Positions 49,701-57,005 of a stretch of DNA of 64,000 bases are shown here, piece by piece. Position numbers and translations under genes: made by a program. Origin of the DNA: Pseudothauera nasutitermitis (GTDB taxonomy: Bacteria; Pseudomonadota; Gammaproteobacteria; Burkholderiales; Rhodocyclaceae); the NCBI RefSeq assembly GCF_004801295.1, contig NZ_SSOC01000002.1, forward strand, positions 248,001-312,000, written 5' to 3'. Every line of letters starts with the position of its first letter. Within the stretch, counting starts at the first letter, position 1. The notes beneath the pieces are model-generated. The model was not told the DNA's origin, did no database searches, and saw nothing but the letters and a program-made list of their open reading frames with translations.

Positions 49701-51625
49701 ACCTGGACGGCTTTCTCGCCGTAGATCAGCCCTTCCTCGCTGTTGCGCACCTGCCCGGCGCTCAGGGCCAATTGGTCAGCCAGCAGGGTGCCGCCACGGT
49801 TGTCCAGCTTGTCCGCTTCGATCCGTGCGCCCGAGCGGGTGGAAATTTCCCCGCCACGGTTGTCGATTTCAGCGACTTCGAGGGTCAGTTCGCCGTTGGC
49901 GCCCAGTGTGCCGCCCTGGTTGTTCAGGCGCTGGCCGGACAGCGTCAGGTCGCCCTCGGCCAGCAGTTCGCCGTCGATCTGTTCGAGTTCGCCGACCTGG
50001 GCGAGCAGATCGCCCCGGCTGGCGATGCGTCCGGCCGTGTTGTCCAGGCGGGCGGCGCTCAGGTCGAGAGACTGGGCGCTGACCAGGCCACCCACGTTGC
50101 CGAAGAGCTTCTCGACGCTCAGTGCAAGGCCCTGCCCGGACAGCAGTCGCCCGCCGCGGTTGTTCAGGCTGTCGGCCGACAGGCCGAGGCTTTCCACGCT
50201 GGAGATTTCCCCGCCGCGGTTGCTTGCCGCGCCCAGGTTGCTCAGCAGCAGGGGGCCGGCAGCATGGATCAGCGCCTCGTCGTTGTTCAGCGCACCGCCG
50301 TTCAGGTCCAGGCTCAGGCTGCCCTGGCTGAACAGTTCGCCGCCCGCCTGGTTCAGCCCGCTCGCGCGCACGGCCAGCCCGCTGCCGCTGGCGATGCGGC
50401 CCTCCCGGTTGTCCAGGATTTGACCGACGTCCGCCTGCAAGTGGCGGCTGGCGACCAGACTGCCGCTGTTGACCACATTCTGGCCGACGAGTTGGACGTC
50501 GCCGGCCGCGTTGCGGCTGTTGTCGGCATTCACGCCGGCCTCGACGTGCCCATGGTTGGTGAGTGTCGCGCCACTGCTCAGCACGACGGCATCGCGGGCG
50601 GCCAGCGTCTTGTGATTGACCAGGTCGCCGCTCGCTGCCAGTTCGAGCTGCGAGCCGGCGTAGAGCTGGCCGTGTGTCTCCAGCGCCCCGGCGCGGGCGT
50701 CGATCCGCCCCGCGGCCGCCGCATTGGCCACGCTCAGCTTGCCTTGTGCATCGATGCGGATGTCTCCCGCACTGGCTGCCAGATCGCCGGCAAGACGGAC
50801 CCCCACGCCGGCTTCGGTGCCGAGCAGGACGATGCTGTTGGCGTACATGCCGCCCAGCGCGGAACTGTCGATGGCCAGCAGCGGCGCGCCGTCACCGGCT
50901 GCGAGCGCGGTGGCGCTCAGATCGTCCGCATCCACCTCGTTGCGCCCGGCGATCACGTTGAGCCGCTGCGCGTAGAGTTCAGCGTTGAGCCTGGCACTGC
51001 GGGTCACCAGGTCGAACTGGTCGACGTTGCTGGCATTCAGCCCGGTGCCGGCGATGGAGATTTCCCCGCCTTCGACGCGGAAGCCCGCCAGCCGGCCGTC
51101 GTCGATGAGCGGCGTGCCCGTGCTCAACGTGACGCGCGGGGTATTGAGGAAGCCGCAGCCATTGCAGGCGATCCCCCAGGGATTGGCAATGACCAGGCGC
51201 GCGGCCTTTCCGGCGATCTCGGTATAGCCGGACAGCTGGCTCGGCCGCCCGCCGGTGACTTCGTTGAGGATGAGGCTGGCCGCGCGGTCGCCGAGATGGG
51301 GGTTGCCGAGGATGTGCCCGCCCAGGCCGGTCTTCTGCACGGCGTCGGTGGCGTTGTTGAGGATCAGCCCCTGGCTGCCGACGTTGTAGTCGGTGAAGCG
51401 GTTGTGCGACAGCCCGCGTGCGTTGGGCGCGGCGATGTTGACCACCGGCACGCCGTTGCCGGCCTGGCCGAGCGTGGTCGTGCCGTTTGCCACCGTGATC
51501 TGGGCCAGCGCGGGCGCCATCGGGTTGAGGGTCAGCGTGGCGGTGAGCACCCAGGCCAGGCTGCGGCTGGCCGGGCTGTGCAGGTTCATCGGCGTTTCCG
51601 GCACAGAGGCGGTGGTGTTCTTCAT
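40733..51625 (-). CDS. Filamentous haemagglutinin / CdiA-like polymorphic toxin
   Basis: This 3,630-residue TPS exoprotein follows its transporter by 19 nt. Order: signal region (SLAWVLTATLTLNPMAPALAQ), TPS domain with NRFTDYNVGSQGLILNN and VIANPWGIACNGCGFLNTPR, a long stem with dozens of LDNRGG-type repeats, a second block of AGGDLxLxAGxDL repeats, a DUF637-like region with many Ala/Gly-rich helices (about 41.5-42.4 kb), and a short pre-toxin region. The last 100 residues form a separate domain (LDDHFARHGSDFGARNALEY, RPNGDVVRYNPATDEFGV, RTYYKPDPAVHG). Small size, and conserved His, Arg and Tyr, recall BECR-fold RNase toxins; this is inference. Starts at 51625 or 51589 are both possible. Confidence 0.92.
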   Translation of the reverse strand: MKNTTASVPETPMNLHSPASRSLAWVLTATLTLNPMAPALAQITVANGTTTLGQAGNGVPVVNIAAPNARGLSHNRFTDYNVGSQGLILNNATDAVQKTGLGGHILGNPHLGDRAASLILNEVTGGRPSQLSGYTEIAGKAARLVIANPWGIACNGCGFLNTPRVTLSTGTPLIDDGRLAGFRVEGGEISIAGTGLNASNVDQFDLVTRSARLNAELYAQRLNVIAGRNEVDADDLSATALAAGDGAPLLAIDSSALGGMYANSIVLLGTEAGVGVRLAGDLAASAGDIRIDAQGKLSVANAAAAGRIDARAGALETHGQLYAGSQLELAASGDLVNHKTLAARDAVVLSSGATLTNHGHVEAGVNADNSRNAAGDVQLVGQNVVNSGSLVASRHLQADVGQILDNREGRIASGSGLAVRASGLNQAGGELFSQGSLSLDLNGGALNNDEALIHAAGPLLLSNLGAASNRGGEISSVESLGLSADSLNNRGGRLLSGQGLALSVEKLFGNVGGLVSAQSLDLSAARLDNTAGRIASRGDLLAQVGELEQIDGELLAEGDLTLSGQRLNNQGGTLGANGELTLEVAEIDNRGGEISTRSGARIEADKLDNRGGTLLADQLALSAGQVRNSEEGLIYGEKAVQVDGTDLDNQGGTLASDTRLSVVLDGDLRNAAGLLASEGVLNVTAKSLDNRGGSLSSADALAVEVAGALHNQGGRILTDAELSLRSAGLDNRSGVISAAGALAVETGDFNNNQGQVTSEGRLDLLAGQVGNAGGRIASAGALDVRASGLDQAGGELFSRSSLSLDLNGGTLNNDGALLSAPGDLLLSNLGEVTNRGGEISSAKGFILAATRLDNAGGRLLSEQVLSIVLGGALDNRAGTLSGQRLALSAASVDNRTAGLIRSGSELSLQVTGKLINDAGRIASRGDLLAQVGDLEQIDGELLAEGNLTLSGQRLDNQGGTLGANGELTLKVAEIDNRGGEISTRSGARIEADKLDNRGGTLLADQLTLSAGQVRNSEEGLIYGEKAVQVDGTDLDNQGGTLASDTRLSVVLDGDLHNAAGLLASEGALNVTAKSLDNQGGSLSSADALAVEVAGALYNQGGRILTDAELSLRSAGLDNRSGVISAAGALSLSTGAFDNSQGQLTGSDRLDLLAGQVGNAGGRIASVGALDVRASGLDQAGGELFSRSSLSLDLNGGTLNNDGALLSAPGDLLLSNLGEVSNRGGEISSAKGFTLAATRLDNAGGRLLSEQVLSVVLGGALDNRAGLVSAWDLALAAARLDNGAGTLFARNDLSAEVDTVLHNAGEGLIQAGGGLLLSGSELDNRGGYVVAGQTLALTLDGALDNRDGGLVTSQGGLELTAGSLDSSQGGEVSAKGDLQLRLGALVQQQGMLIGEGALSVDLRQGDLDNQGGLISSGGRLDLKNLGSLDNREGEISSLGVLALAATHLDNRAGTLIGRDWLNLILGTADNRGGLLSGWQGLALSAGSLDNRAVGTVSSRSGDLDLQLTGDLLNSGEGALVAAGRLDLAAAGLDNRAQGILSSGAGQTLAIGATLDNRGGQIDSGTALAIDARRVDNQGGLLRAGQTLAVAAGDLDNRAGHIGAGGDARLELDGTLLNADGQLASGGVLNLSAAVLDNRGGTVASQNAATVDAGSLDNSARGTLAANGALEIRVDGTVDNRGDGLIYSRDATVQLAAGTLDNQGGALQSQGDLSLELDGDLLNAGGTLQSQAGDVALRAANLDNRLGTLASLEGEVRALLSGWLNNGAAGQDGGGLIQGQRLDLAATGTLFNEGGRIHALGGDAGLSAAAFDNRQGVLHARDALRLTGGGLDNRAGTLGAGSIDLRLSGAIDNREGIVESSAALAIRAASLDNRDGQLRALGEQGETVLQLGGLLDNRAGVLESANRDLSVEISELRNQGGSLVHAGGGEFGIASAQAAEAGGRIVTAGGLTLSAESWHNSSVLQAGRLTLEVGTFTQSASGQVLASESLTGTGTHWTNDGLIASDGTLSLALTGGYGGAGRLSSVGGLDLSAASLELAALGTIAAGGKATFQFSAQADNLGRITAAGSLDFTAAQLNNRGTLGSAEDLTLDTPDLLNEEGLIFSGGDMALHADRFINRHADVYALGGLLIRGAGTQDSAEKIENRSGSIESVGNMGIRANTLENTADVFEISRKLLSGGIAVRCIDCRGDHYTVDYFVREYYQTEIDADAPAHITAGGDFSFVGTTFANRLSTLSAAGDIGIETGQFSNEGAVSGTIERTRIYRHGPVTDGTVGRYIQSHIYPYNLRNNPDYLEWDDEGIPYSNSYYDPDNLLEFSPTTSSVFKLWSDLEVSTTTPGEGQGAVIQAGGAVSITASENLNNGVISHDYAYQQGGQTQDVVPVAPVTTTVVELNPQLPPDLAQQQVNPLTLPGFSLPTGQNGLFRLSGETGSEAGASTASGAADWSLSAGTLGQAQRTTQVDAPEADGVRIDGGGLQASTTELQSGERAQTAPAVQAGEVQVASSTAADGGAATPGAQGVAVEYSVPKHPYLIETNPALTELAHFLGSDYLLGLLGEDGDTSWRRLGDGLYEQRLIREAVVARTGQRYLAGLGSDEAMYRYLMDNAVASKDALNLSVGVSLTAEQVAALTHDIVWLEAYEVNGEEVLVPVLYLAQAEGRLGPTGALIQGSDLALIAGDTLANRGTLRADGNLSATAGQVVNSGLLEAGDRLSVLAVDSVLNTRGGILAGRDVDVTALTGDLINERTVTEFTARASGLTFTRSLVDTAGRIEAGGDLVLSAGRDLYNLGSVVSAGGGVELSAGGDLIIAAVEDRQSSFARIRRGTYSTEYVTQLGSEVSAGGDLALSAGQDLAVIASRVQAGGDAFLLAGGDLTLEAAADVSHTDYRYRSSRKKIHDEKLSVRQQAAEVEAGGNLLLAAGEDLTLVASAAQAGGEAYLYAGQELALLSAENQDYSLYEKKKKGSFGRKKMRRDEVTVITQVGSQVSAGESVTLESGGDQTYQVAKLTSGGDLTLDSGGEIAFEGMMDLKQESHQKSKSSFAWQSAKGKGKTDETLRQSELVAGGELAIRAADRISIDIKEVNAQTVSQTIDALVQAEPQLAWLKEMEARGDVDWQRVKEVHDQWKYSHSGMGPGLALVVAIVVTVMTWGAASSAVAGVTNAAVGTATNTALTAAATSAMSNMAINTINSGGDLGEALKLSFSGDAMKGYVTSALVAGITAGYIDEALGGKTDPVTGKVSGFNLSDFSDVGRFAVHQAARAGVSATVSTAINGGSFSDNLAAALTSAAVHTVSAGAFNLVGDLGLDNGSIEKILVKALVGGLISQAATGDFATGALAAGANEALVDGLAKLVDGDPQLLSMASQLVGAVSSAVSGGDAQLASDIANYDTQYNYLNHQNLDDLVAEARSCEALGNCDEVRQKFRALSVANDDGLVAACNANAQDCIQRFGSLLEDSQGIQERLAELYFDDSIPSLFKWDLHVYQMQNLSATGVLAQAGAQVALENRGLSPDAAALAAAIVGSAASGGVPGKGGAKGVGNGAKFADQAKLDDHFARHGSDFGARNALEYQSQADRFLTVSKPVGVLEKVRPNGDVVRYNPATDEFGVISSSGNIRTYYKPDPAVHGKGSNLDYFNAQ
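45900..50420 (-). repeat. Haemagglutinin LDNRGG repeat stem
   Basis: About 1,500 residues are built of 18-22-residue units centred on LDNRGG, LDNRAG or LDNQGG. They form the right-handed beta-helix stem known from FhaB and CdiA. In DNA the units show up as very frequent CGGTTGTCCAG and similar words. Confidence 0.9.
47833..50029 (-). repeat. Tandem duplication of about 1.04 kb within the stem
   Basis: Positions 47833-48868 and 48994-50029 are nearly identical, with a constant offset of 1,161 nt (387 codons). Matching landmarks are the GCGCCGCCAAGCACG word near 47850 and 49011, and CCAGGGCGTCCGCGCTGG at 48361 and 49522. A shorter, more diverged third copy covers about 50195-50370. The offset is a multiple of three, so the frame is kept. 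Confidence 0.85.
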
Positions 51626-51644
51626 GGCGGGAAAGGCGGCTCGG

Positions 51645-53420
51645 TCAGAGGAGGAGTTCGACGCGCAAGTGCAGCGGGTGCTCGCCGGCGGGCAGAACGT
51701 CCGGGCGCACGAGAGACTGGGCATAGGTCAGGCTGGCACGCAGGTGCTTGCCGCGTGCGCTCAGTTCGATGGCGCGGCCGCTGATGCGGCCGTGCTGGCC
51801 GGCAGGCTTGTTGTGGCGGTCGCGGGCGATGACGCCGACGTCCCACGCCAGGGTGACGCCGAACTCGCCCAGCACCGCGGGCAGCCAGGCCGCGGCGGCG
51901 GCGCCCAGCGCATCCGGGGCCACGGGCGTGCGCCAGCGCAGTTGGTTGCGCCAGTAGCCGCCGCTGTCGCCCGACAGGGACTGGTCCTGGAAGCCGCGCA
52001 CCGAGCCGAGGCCGCCGATGCTGATGCGGCGCGGGCCGTAGAGCACGTCTTCGCTCTTCTGCGCGAAGACGAGGCTGTCGAAGGTGAAGGCCTGGCCCGC
52101 CAGCGCGAAGGGCTGCAGGAAGCTCGCGGTGAAGGTGTATTTGTCGTACTGCGCGTGCGGCTCGCCGGAGGCCGGGTGGCGGTCGGTCAGTCCGCCGAAG
52201 GCGCCGATGCCCCGCTGCCAGCCGAGGTCGAGGTTGACGAAGGCCGAACCGATGCGCCGGCCGTGGTTCAGGCCCAGCCCCGCTTCGGACAGGCGCGGGC
52301 TGCTGACTTTCAGCAGGCTGCCTTCGATGTAGTTGCGCGAGTCCACCTGGCCGATGGCGAAGTTCACCGCGGTCTTGCCGACGGCATCGCGGTGCAGCAG
52401 CCGCTCGGCGCGCAGTTCGTGGCTGCGGCTCTGGCCGGTGAGTGCGAAGGCGAAGCCGCTCGTCTCGTTGATGCTGCGGTAGTGACTCTGGCTGTAGGTA
52501 TAGGAGAAGGTCCACCAGCCCCAGGGCAGGCCGTAGTGGAAAAAGCCGTTGTCGGAAGAAGGGTTCTTCCCGCCGTGCGTGTCGGCCCCGCCGCGCACCA
52601 TGAGCTGGTCGGCCAGGCCGAGCGGGGAATCCAGCTCCAGGCCCACCGCCCATTGCTGCCGGCCGGTGCTGCGCTGGCCGTCGTTGTGCCGCGTGAAGGA
52701 CAGGCGCCAGGGCTTCTCCGGCTGGTTGGCGATCACCGCGCGGCTCCCGCCGACGGCTTCGCCCGGGATCAGTTCAACGGTGGCACGGTTGGAAGGCAGG
52801 CGGTTCAACTGGTCCACCAGTTGTTCCAGTTCCCGCAGATTGAGCCGTTCTCCTTCTTGTCCGGGGAACGCCAGGTTCAGTTCGCGCACGCTCAGCCCGC
52901 TGTCCGGGCCGGGCTCGATGCGTTCCAGTTGTCCTTCGACGACGATGACTTCGAGCGTGCCGCTACTCAGATCCTGTTCGGCCAGGTAGGCCCGTGAGGT
53001 GACGTAGCCACGGTCGAGATACCAAGCAGTAATCCGCCGCAACAGTTCATTGAGATCGTCAACGGCAAGACAGCGACCTTCAAAGGGTTCCACGAGGCGG
53101 CGGCGCTCCTCTCCATCCAACAGCGTGGAGCCTTGCAGCTCGATCCGCTGGATATCAAAGCACTTCCCCGGTTCGGCGGGCTTCTCTGCGGGGGCAGGCA
53201 TCACACCGGGCAATTCACGCAGTTCCTGCAGACGGCGCTGCTGTTCCTGCAGCAGGCGCTCCTGCCGCTCCCGGTTCAGATCGAGATCACCGGGAAGCAA
53301 GCTCTGCGCATGAAGGCTGGAGGCAAAGCCCGCGAGAGCGGCCATGGAAAGAAGCAGCGCCCATCGAACAGACCGATGAAAGCGGAAAACGCTGGCGGAC
53401 AGGCGGTATGTAGAAAACAC
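51645..53420 (-). CDS. TPS outer-membrane transporter (FhaC/CdiB-like TpsB)
   Basis: This protein of about 591 residues exports the haemagglutinin downstream. After a signal peptide (WALLLSMAALAGFASSLHAQ) come a basic coiled segment, POTRA domains (CFDIQRIELQGSTLL; RGYVTSRAYLAEQDLSSGTL) and a beta-barrel with GLGSVRGFQDQSLSGDSGGY. The frame is open to 53558, but a strong promoter overlaps that start (-35 at 53553-53558), so translation must begin downstream. The GTG at 53420 is the best remaining start, though without a clear ribosome-binding site. Confidence 0.9.
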   Translation of the reverse strand: MFSTYRLSASVFRFHRSVRWALLLSMAALAGFASSLHAQSLLPGDLDLNRERQERLLQEQQRRLQELRELPGVMPAPAEKPAEPGKCFDIQRIELQGSTLLDGEERRRLVEPFEGRCLAVDDLNELLRRITAWYLDRGYVTSRAYLAEQDLSSGTLEVIVVEGQLERIEPGPDSGLSVRELNLAFPGQEGERLNLRELEQLVDQLNRLPSNRATVELIPGEAVGGSRAVIANQPEKPWRLSFTRHNDGQRSTGRQQWAVGLELDSPLGLADQLMVRGGADTHGGKNPSSDNGFFHYGLPWGWWTFSYTYSQSHYRSINETSGFAFALTGQSRSHELRAERLLHRDAVGKTAVNFAIGQVDSRNYIEGSLLKVSSPRLSEAGLGLNHGRRIGSAFVNLDLGWQRGIGAFGGLTDRHPASGEPHAQYDKYTFTASFLQPFALAGQAFTFDSLVFAQKSEDVLYGPRRISIGGLGSVRGFQDQSLSGDSGGYWRNQLRWRTPVAPDALGAAAAAWLPAVLGEFGVTLAWDVGVIARDRHNKPAGQHGRISGRAIELSARGKHLRASLTYAQSLVRPDVLPAGEHPLHLRVELLL

Positions 53421-53529
53421 GATGGCAGGAAGCGGGCAGCGAACGGTGCGAACGCTGTCTTCCGGCAGGGCTCGCCAAGCGCTCGGTTTCAGGGAACGTC
53501 GATACGACCATGGCACATCACAGCTGGAT

Positions 53530-53558
53530 AATGTATCCAACCGTAACAGGTATGTCAA
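53530..53558 (-). promoter_or_regulatory. Sigma-70 promoter of the CDI-like operon
   Basis: On the minus strand, TTGACA (53558-53553) is followed after 17 nt by TACATT (53535-53530). This is close to consensus, and transcription would begin near 53523. A second TTGACA lies about 16 nt further upstream. Confidence 0.8.
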
Positions 53559-53648
53559 AGCGATCTGTCAATGACATCCACGAAACCGGCCATCCCCAAC
53601 TCCCTGCCACACCCGCACATCCGTGCCGCCAGCACGAAGCCCGCGCGC

Positions 53649-54659
53649 TCAGTTCCCCACAATCGCCCGCACGCGCTCGGACGTCGGCGGATGCGTCCTC
53701 AGATACGCGTTCCCCGCGCTTTTCGATGGATCCAGGCGTTGCAGGACGTCTGCCAGACGTCCGGGTTCGATGCCGTGTTCGCGCAGGGTACGCACGGCAT
53801 GGCGGTCGGCTTCCACCTCGAAGGCGCGCGAATAGCCCAGTTCGGTGAGGATCAGCGGCAGCGCGGTCACCGCCGAGGATACCGACGACACGTCGCCGAC
53901 CACCAGCGCGGCCAGCAGGCCCATGACCGAGGCCTGGATGGATCTGCGCATGGCATGGCGCTCCACGACGTGGCCGATTTCGTGCGCCAGTACGGCCACC
54001 AGTTCCTCGTCATGCTTGGCGAGCTTGACCAGCTGGTCGGTGAACACGATGGTGCCCGCCGGCAGGGCCATTGCGTTCGCGCCGATCGAATCCTGCGCGT
54101 CGCGGAACAGCACGCGATACGCAGCCTGTCCGTTTTCCGCCGCCACCAGGGGCGCGAAGGCCTCCAGCAGACGCGCCTGTTCGGCTTCCGGCAGCTTGCT
54201 CGGTTCCAGCATGTGGCGGTCGAGCAGTGCGAGCACGCTGCGGTCGGCGTACTCGTTGACCTCCAGCGGCAAGGCATGGGCGGCCACCTTCGCCAGTGCC
54301 GGAACGCCCCATTGCACGCTGCCCCAGACGAAGGCCACGGTGACCAGCAGGCCGATCAGCACGTAGCGCAGGCGCGATTCGAGCCGATGGGCGAGCAGCG
54401 CGCGCGCCGGGCGGTGGCGCGCCACCAGGGCATCGATGGTGTCGTTGTCGTCGCTCTCGAAGCTGGCGCCATCGGGCAGGCGCAGGTGGCGCGGGGTGTT
54501 GCCGACGCGCGAGGAGATGTTGACCTCGGCAAGCGGCACGGACTCGCGCAGCGCAGCGCCGTCCGTGCCCAGCAGGTGCAGGCGGCCATCCTCGACGAGC
54601 GCGACGGCCGTCTGGCGGCGCGAACTGCGCCCGTCGAGGTAACGCCCCTCGATCCGCAT
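53649..54659 (-). CDS. M48-family metalloprotease
   Basis: This 336-residue protein has an N-terminal cytoplasmic domain of about 95 residues, one membrane helix (YVLIGLLVTVAFVWGS) and an M48 peptidase domain. The zinc motif is HEIGHVVERH, with a later Glu in FEVEADRHAV. It resembles the DUF898-associated M48 proteins rather than HtpX. Its ATG overlaps the stop of the DUF898 gene (TGATG), so they are translationally coupled. It may degrade or process membrane or periplasmic proteins. Confidence 0.88.
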   Translation of the reverse strand: MRIEGRYLDGRSSRRQTAVALVEDGRLHLLGTDGAALRESVPLAEVNISSRVGNTPRHLRLPDGASFESDDNDTIDALVARHRPARALLAHRLESRLRYVLIGLLVTVAFVWGSVQWGVPALAKVAAHALPLEVNEYADRSVLALLDRHMLEPSKLPEAEQARLLEAFAPLVAAENGQAAYRVLFRDAQDSIGANAMALPAGTIVFTDQLVKLAKHDEELVAVLAHEIGHVVERHAMRRSIQASVMGLLAALVVGDVSSVSSAVTALPLILTELGYSRAFEVEADRHAVRTLREHGIEPGRLADVLQRLDPSKSAGNAYLRTHPPTSERVRAIVGN

Positions 54660-56011
54660 CAGAAGCCCAGGTCGACGTCGAACACGTCGCCGATTTCGCC
54701 GCCCAGCGCGGAGACGCCGTCACGCTGCGCAGAGACGAATTCGTCCAGGCTGCCCTCCGCCACCAGCCCGGTGTGCGCGGCCGCATAGCGGGCACTGCGC
54801 ACGCGCGCCCAGGGGTAGAACAGCCCCAGGGTGAGCACCAGCCCCAGGGTGTTGGTGATCATCAGCAGCGCATACGAACCCAGCTGGTAGTTCGAACGCA
54901 GCGCGTGGCCGCCCAGGCGGGTGTGATTGAAGAACACGTTGGTCATCATCACGTTGAACAGGGCGAACAGGGTCAGATACATCGCCACGATGGCCACGGG
55001 CGTGAGTACCGGGAGCAGCCAGCCGAGCAGCGCCGCCAGCACCGCACCGCCGACGCTGACGCCGATCAGCGCGAGGAAGATCAGGTAGAAGCTCGCCGCC
55101 CTGGCGCCGTAGCCGAACAGCTGGGTGCCGTAGCGCGAACGCTCCACGACGAAGCGCTGCTGGCGATACAAGGCGTAGGGGAACAGCAGGCCGACGGTGA
55201 GCAGCGACAGCAGGGGCCACAGCAAGAAAACCTTGTAGGCCTCCCCCAGGCTGCCGTCGAAGCCGAAGCGCACGCCGCGCCATGCCGAATAGTGGCTGCG
55301 GAAGGCCATGGCGCGCACCATGATCCACGGCAGGATCAGGAAGAAGACCAGCATCATGGCGATGGCCAGCGGCGGCATGAACCGGTCGGCGAGCATGTAG
55401 AGAATCAGCATGCCGAAGGCGATCAGCCGCCCCTTGAGGATCTGCAGCGGCTCGGCCAGGTATTCGAAGCTGGAGCCGTCGAGCCGGGTATTGCCGTAGA
55501 AATAGCGCAGCGTGCGCACCTTGGCCCAGGCCGAATAGACGCTCAGGGTCAGGATGGTCAGCAGGATGTTGACGATCCAGATGCGGAAGAACTCGCCGCC
55601 GCGCCCGGTGAACTCGAACGGCAGATCGACGCGCGCGCCATCGGCGGCCGCACCCGGCGCGGCCGTCACGGTCCCGGCGGGCGGCACGTGGCCGGCATCG
55701 GCGCTGGGCTCGGCAACGAGCGCGAGCGGCGCGGGGGCACCCGCTTCCACGCCCGCGGCGGGCGCCGCTGCGGCCGCATCCGGCGCATGCAGGCTCACCG
55801 CCATGCCGATCCCGCTGAGCTGTTTGATGTAGGCCTGCGCCGATTGTTCGCTGAGATTGCGCTTGAGCACCACGCGCGGATGGCCGAAGATCTTCTCGAC
55901 ATCCTCCACGCTCAGGCCGAACAGCTCGCCAAAACGCTCCATGACCTGTTCGCGCTCGAACCCCGCAAGAATGCCGCCCTGGAACACCAGGGCATAGGCT
56001 GCATTGGACAT
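54659..56011 (-). CDS. DUF898 (YjgN-like) membrane protein with an extra N-terminal domain
   Basis: This 450-residue protein has an N-terminal domain of about 75 residues (LVFQGGILAGFEREQVMERF, VEDVEKIFGHPRVVLKRN), a Pro/Ala-rich linker, and a DUF898 region with about eight membrane helices. Within it are the repeated motifs YSAWAKVRTLRYFYGNTRLDG and YPWARVRSARYAAAHT. Function of DUF898 is unknown. The ATG at 56011 has an excellent GGAGGT site six nt upstream. It is coupled to the M48 protease gene. Confidence 0.85.
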   Translation of the reverse strand: MSNAAYALVFQGGILAGFEREQVMERFGELFGLSVEDVEKIFGHPRVVLKRNLSEQSAQAYIKQLSGIGMAVSLHAPDAAAAAPAAGVEAGAPAPLALVAEPSADAGHVPPAGTVTAAPGAAADGARVDLPFEFTGRGGEFFRIWIVNILLTILTLSVYSAWAKVRTLRYFYGNTRLDGSSFEYLAEPLQILKGRLIAFGMLILYMLADRFMPPLAIAMMLVFFLILPWIMVRAMAFRSHYSAWRGVRFGFDGSLGEAYKVFLLWPLLSLLTVGLLFPYALYRQQRFVVERSRYGTQLFGYGARAASFYLIFLALIGVSVGGAVLAALLGWLLPVLTPVAIVAMYLTLFALFNVMMTNVFFNHTRLGGHALRSNYQLGSYALLMITNTLGLVLTLGLFYPWARVRSARYAAAHTGLVAEGSLDEFVSAQRDGVSALGGEIGDVFDVDLGF

Positions 56012-56183
56012 TGCACCTCCGGAATAAAGAAAAACGTCCGCTCGAGAGCGGACAACGCAATGCCGTGAAGCGCCCGAAGTAAACCACTCGCGGGGTGGCT
56101 GGCATGACGTGATGGTATCATGCGGATTCAGTATCCCGCCAGCAATGGCGCCGCTTTCCGCCCCCGACCCGGAGTCATGCCGC

Positions 56184-57005
56184 ATGCCCCCGCCCTCGCC
56201 CGCCGCCGCCACTTCGAACGCTCCCGCGCCGCCGCTGCCGGATTATCTGGTCGATACCTACCATTGGGCATACCTGAACCGCCGCCTGCTGCCGTGGCTG
56301 GACCGCCAGGCCGTGGTCAATGCCATCCTGTGGGGCAATGCCGACCAGTTGATCCGCGCTGCCTGTGCGGAGTTCGAGCCAGGTCAGCGGATTCTGCAGG
56401 CGGCCTGCGTGTATGGCGTCTTTTCCCCCGTGCTGGCCCGCCGTCTCGGCCCGGGCGGCCGGCTGGAGGTGGTGGATGTATCGCGCCTGCAGGTGGCCAA
56501 CGCGCGCCGCAAGCTGCGCGGCCTTCCACAGGCCCGCGTGCGGCGGGCGGATCTGGTCCGTCCGCTCGGCACCACCCACGATGGCGTGCTGGCCTTCTTC
56601 CTGCTGCACGAGGTACCGCCCGGACAGCGCCGCGCCATCGTCGACAACCTGCTCGCGGCGGTCGAGCCCGGCGGCAAGGCGGTATTCGTCGATTACCACC
56701 GCCCGGCGCGCTGGCACCCGCTGGGGCCGTTGATGCATCTGGTGTTCCGCCTGTTCGAACCTTACGCGCCTTCGCTGCTCGACCAGGCCATCCACGAATT
56801 GTCCCCGCGCGCCGAAGCGTTCACCTGGAGCCGGCGCACCTGCTTCGGCGGGCTCTACCAGGTGGTGGTCGCCCGGCATCGCGGCACGAAGGCGAACCAG
56901 GACGGCGGAGAACGGTCGAACGGCCATTCACCGGAGAGCACCAATGCGCCATCTGTTCATCCTGCCGCTGCTCCTGCTGCTCGCCTCCCTGCCTGCGTCC
57001 GCTGA
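56184..57005 (+). CDS. rquA: Rhodoquinone biosynthesis protein RquA
   Basis: RquA converts ubiquinone to rhodoquinone, which allows fumarate reduction under low oxygen; the family uses S-adenosylmethionine in an unusual amino-transfer. The signature is clear: DYLVDTYHWAYLN near residue 20, VVNAILWGNADQL, QAACVYGVFSPVLARRLGP in place of the usual methyltransferase glycine loop, FFLLHEVPPGQRR, AVFVDYHRPARWHPLG and TCFGGLYQVVV. The ATG at 56184 follows GGAG by nine nt. The 273-residue product has a C-terminal tail of about 35 residues, rich in Ala and Pro, that overlaps the next gene by 62 nt. Confidence 0.9.
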   Translation: MPPPSPAAATSNAPAPPLPDYLVDTYHWAYLNRRLLPWLDRQAVVNAILWGNADQLIRAACAEFEPGQRILQAACVYGVFSPVLARRLGPGGRLEVVDVSRLQVANARRKLRGLPQARVRRADLVRPLGTTHDGVLAFFLLHEVPPGQRRAIVDNLLAAVEPGGKAVFVDYHRPARWHPLGPLMHLVFRLFEPYAPSLLDQAIHELSPRAEAFTWSRRTCFGGLYQVVVARHRGTKANQDGGERSNGHSPESTNAPSVHPAAAPAARLPACVR

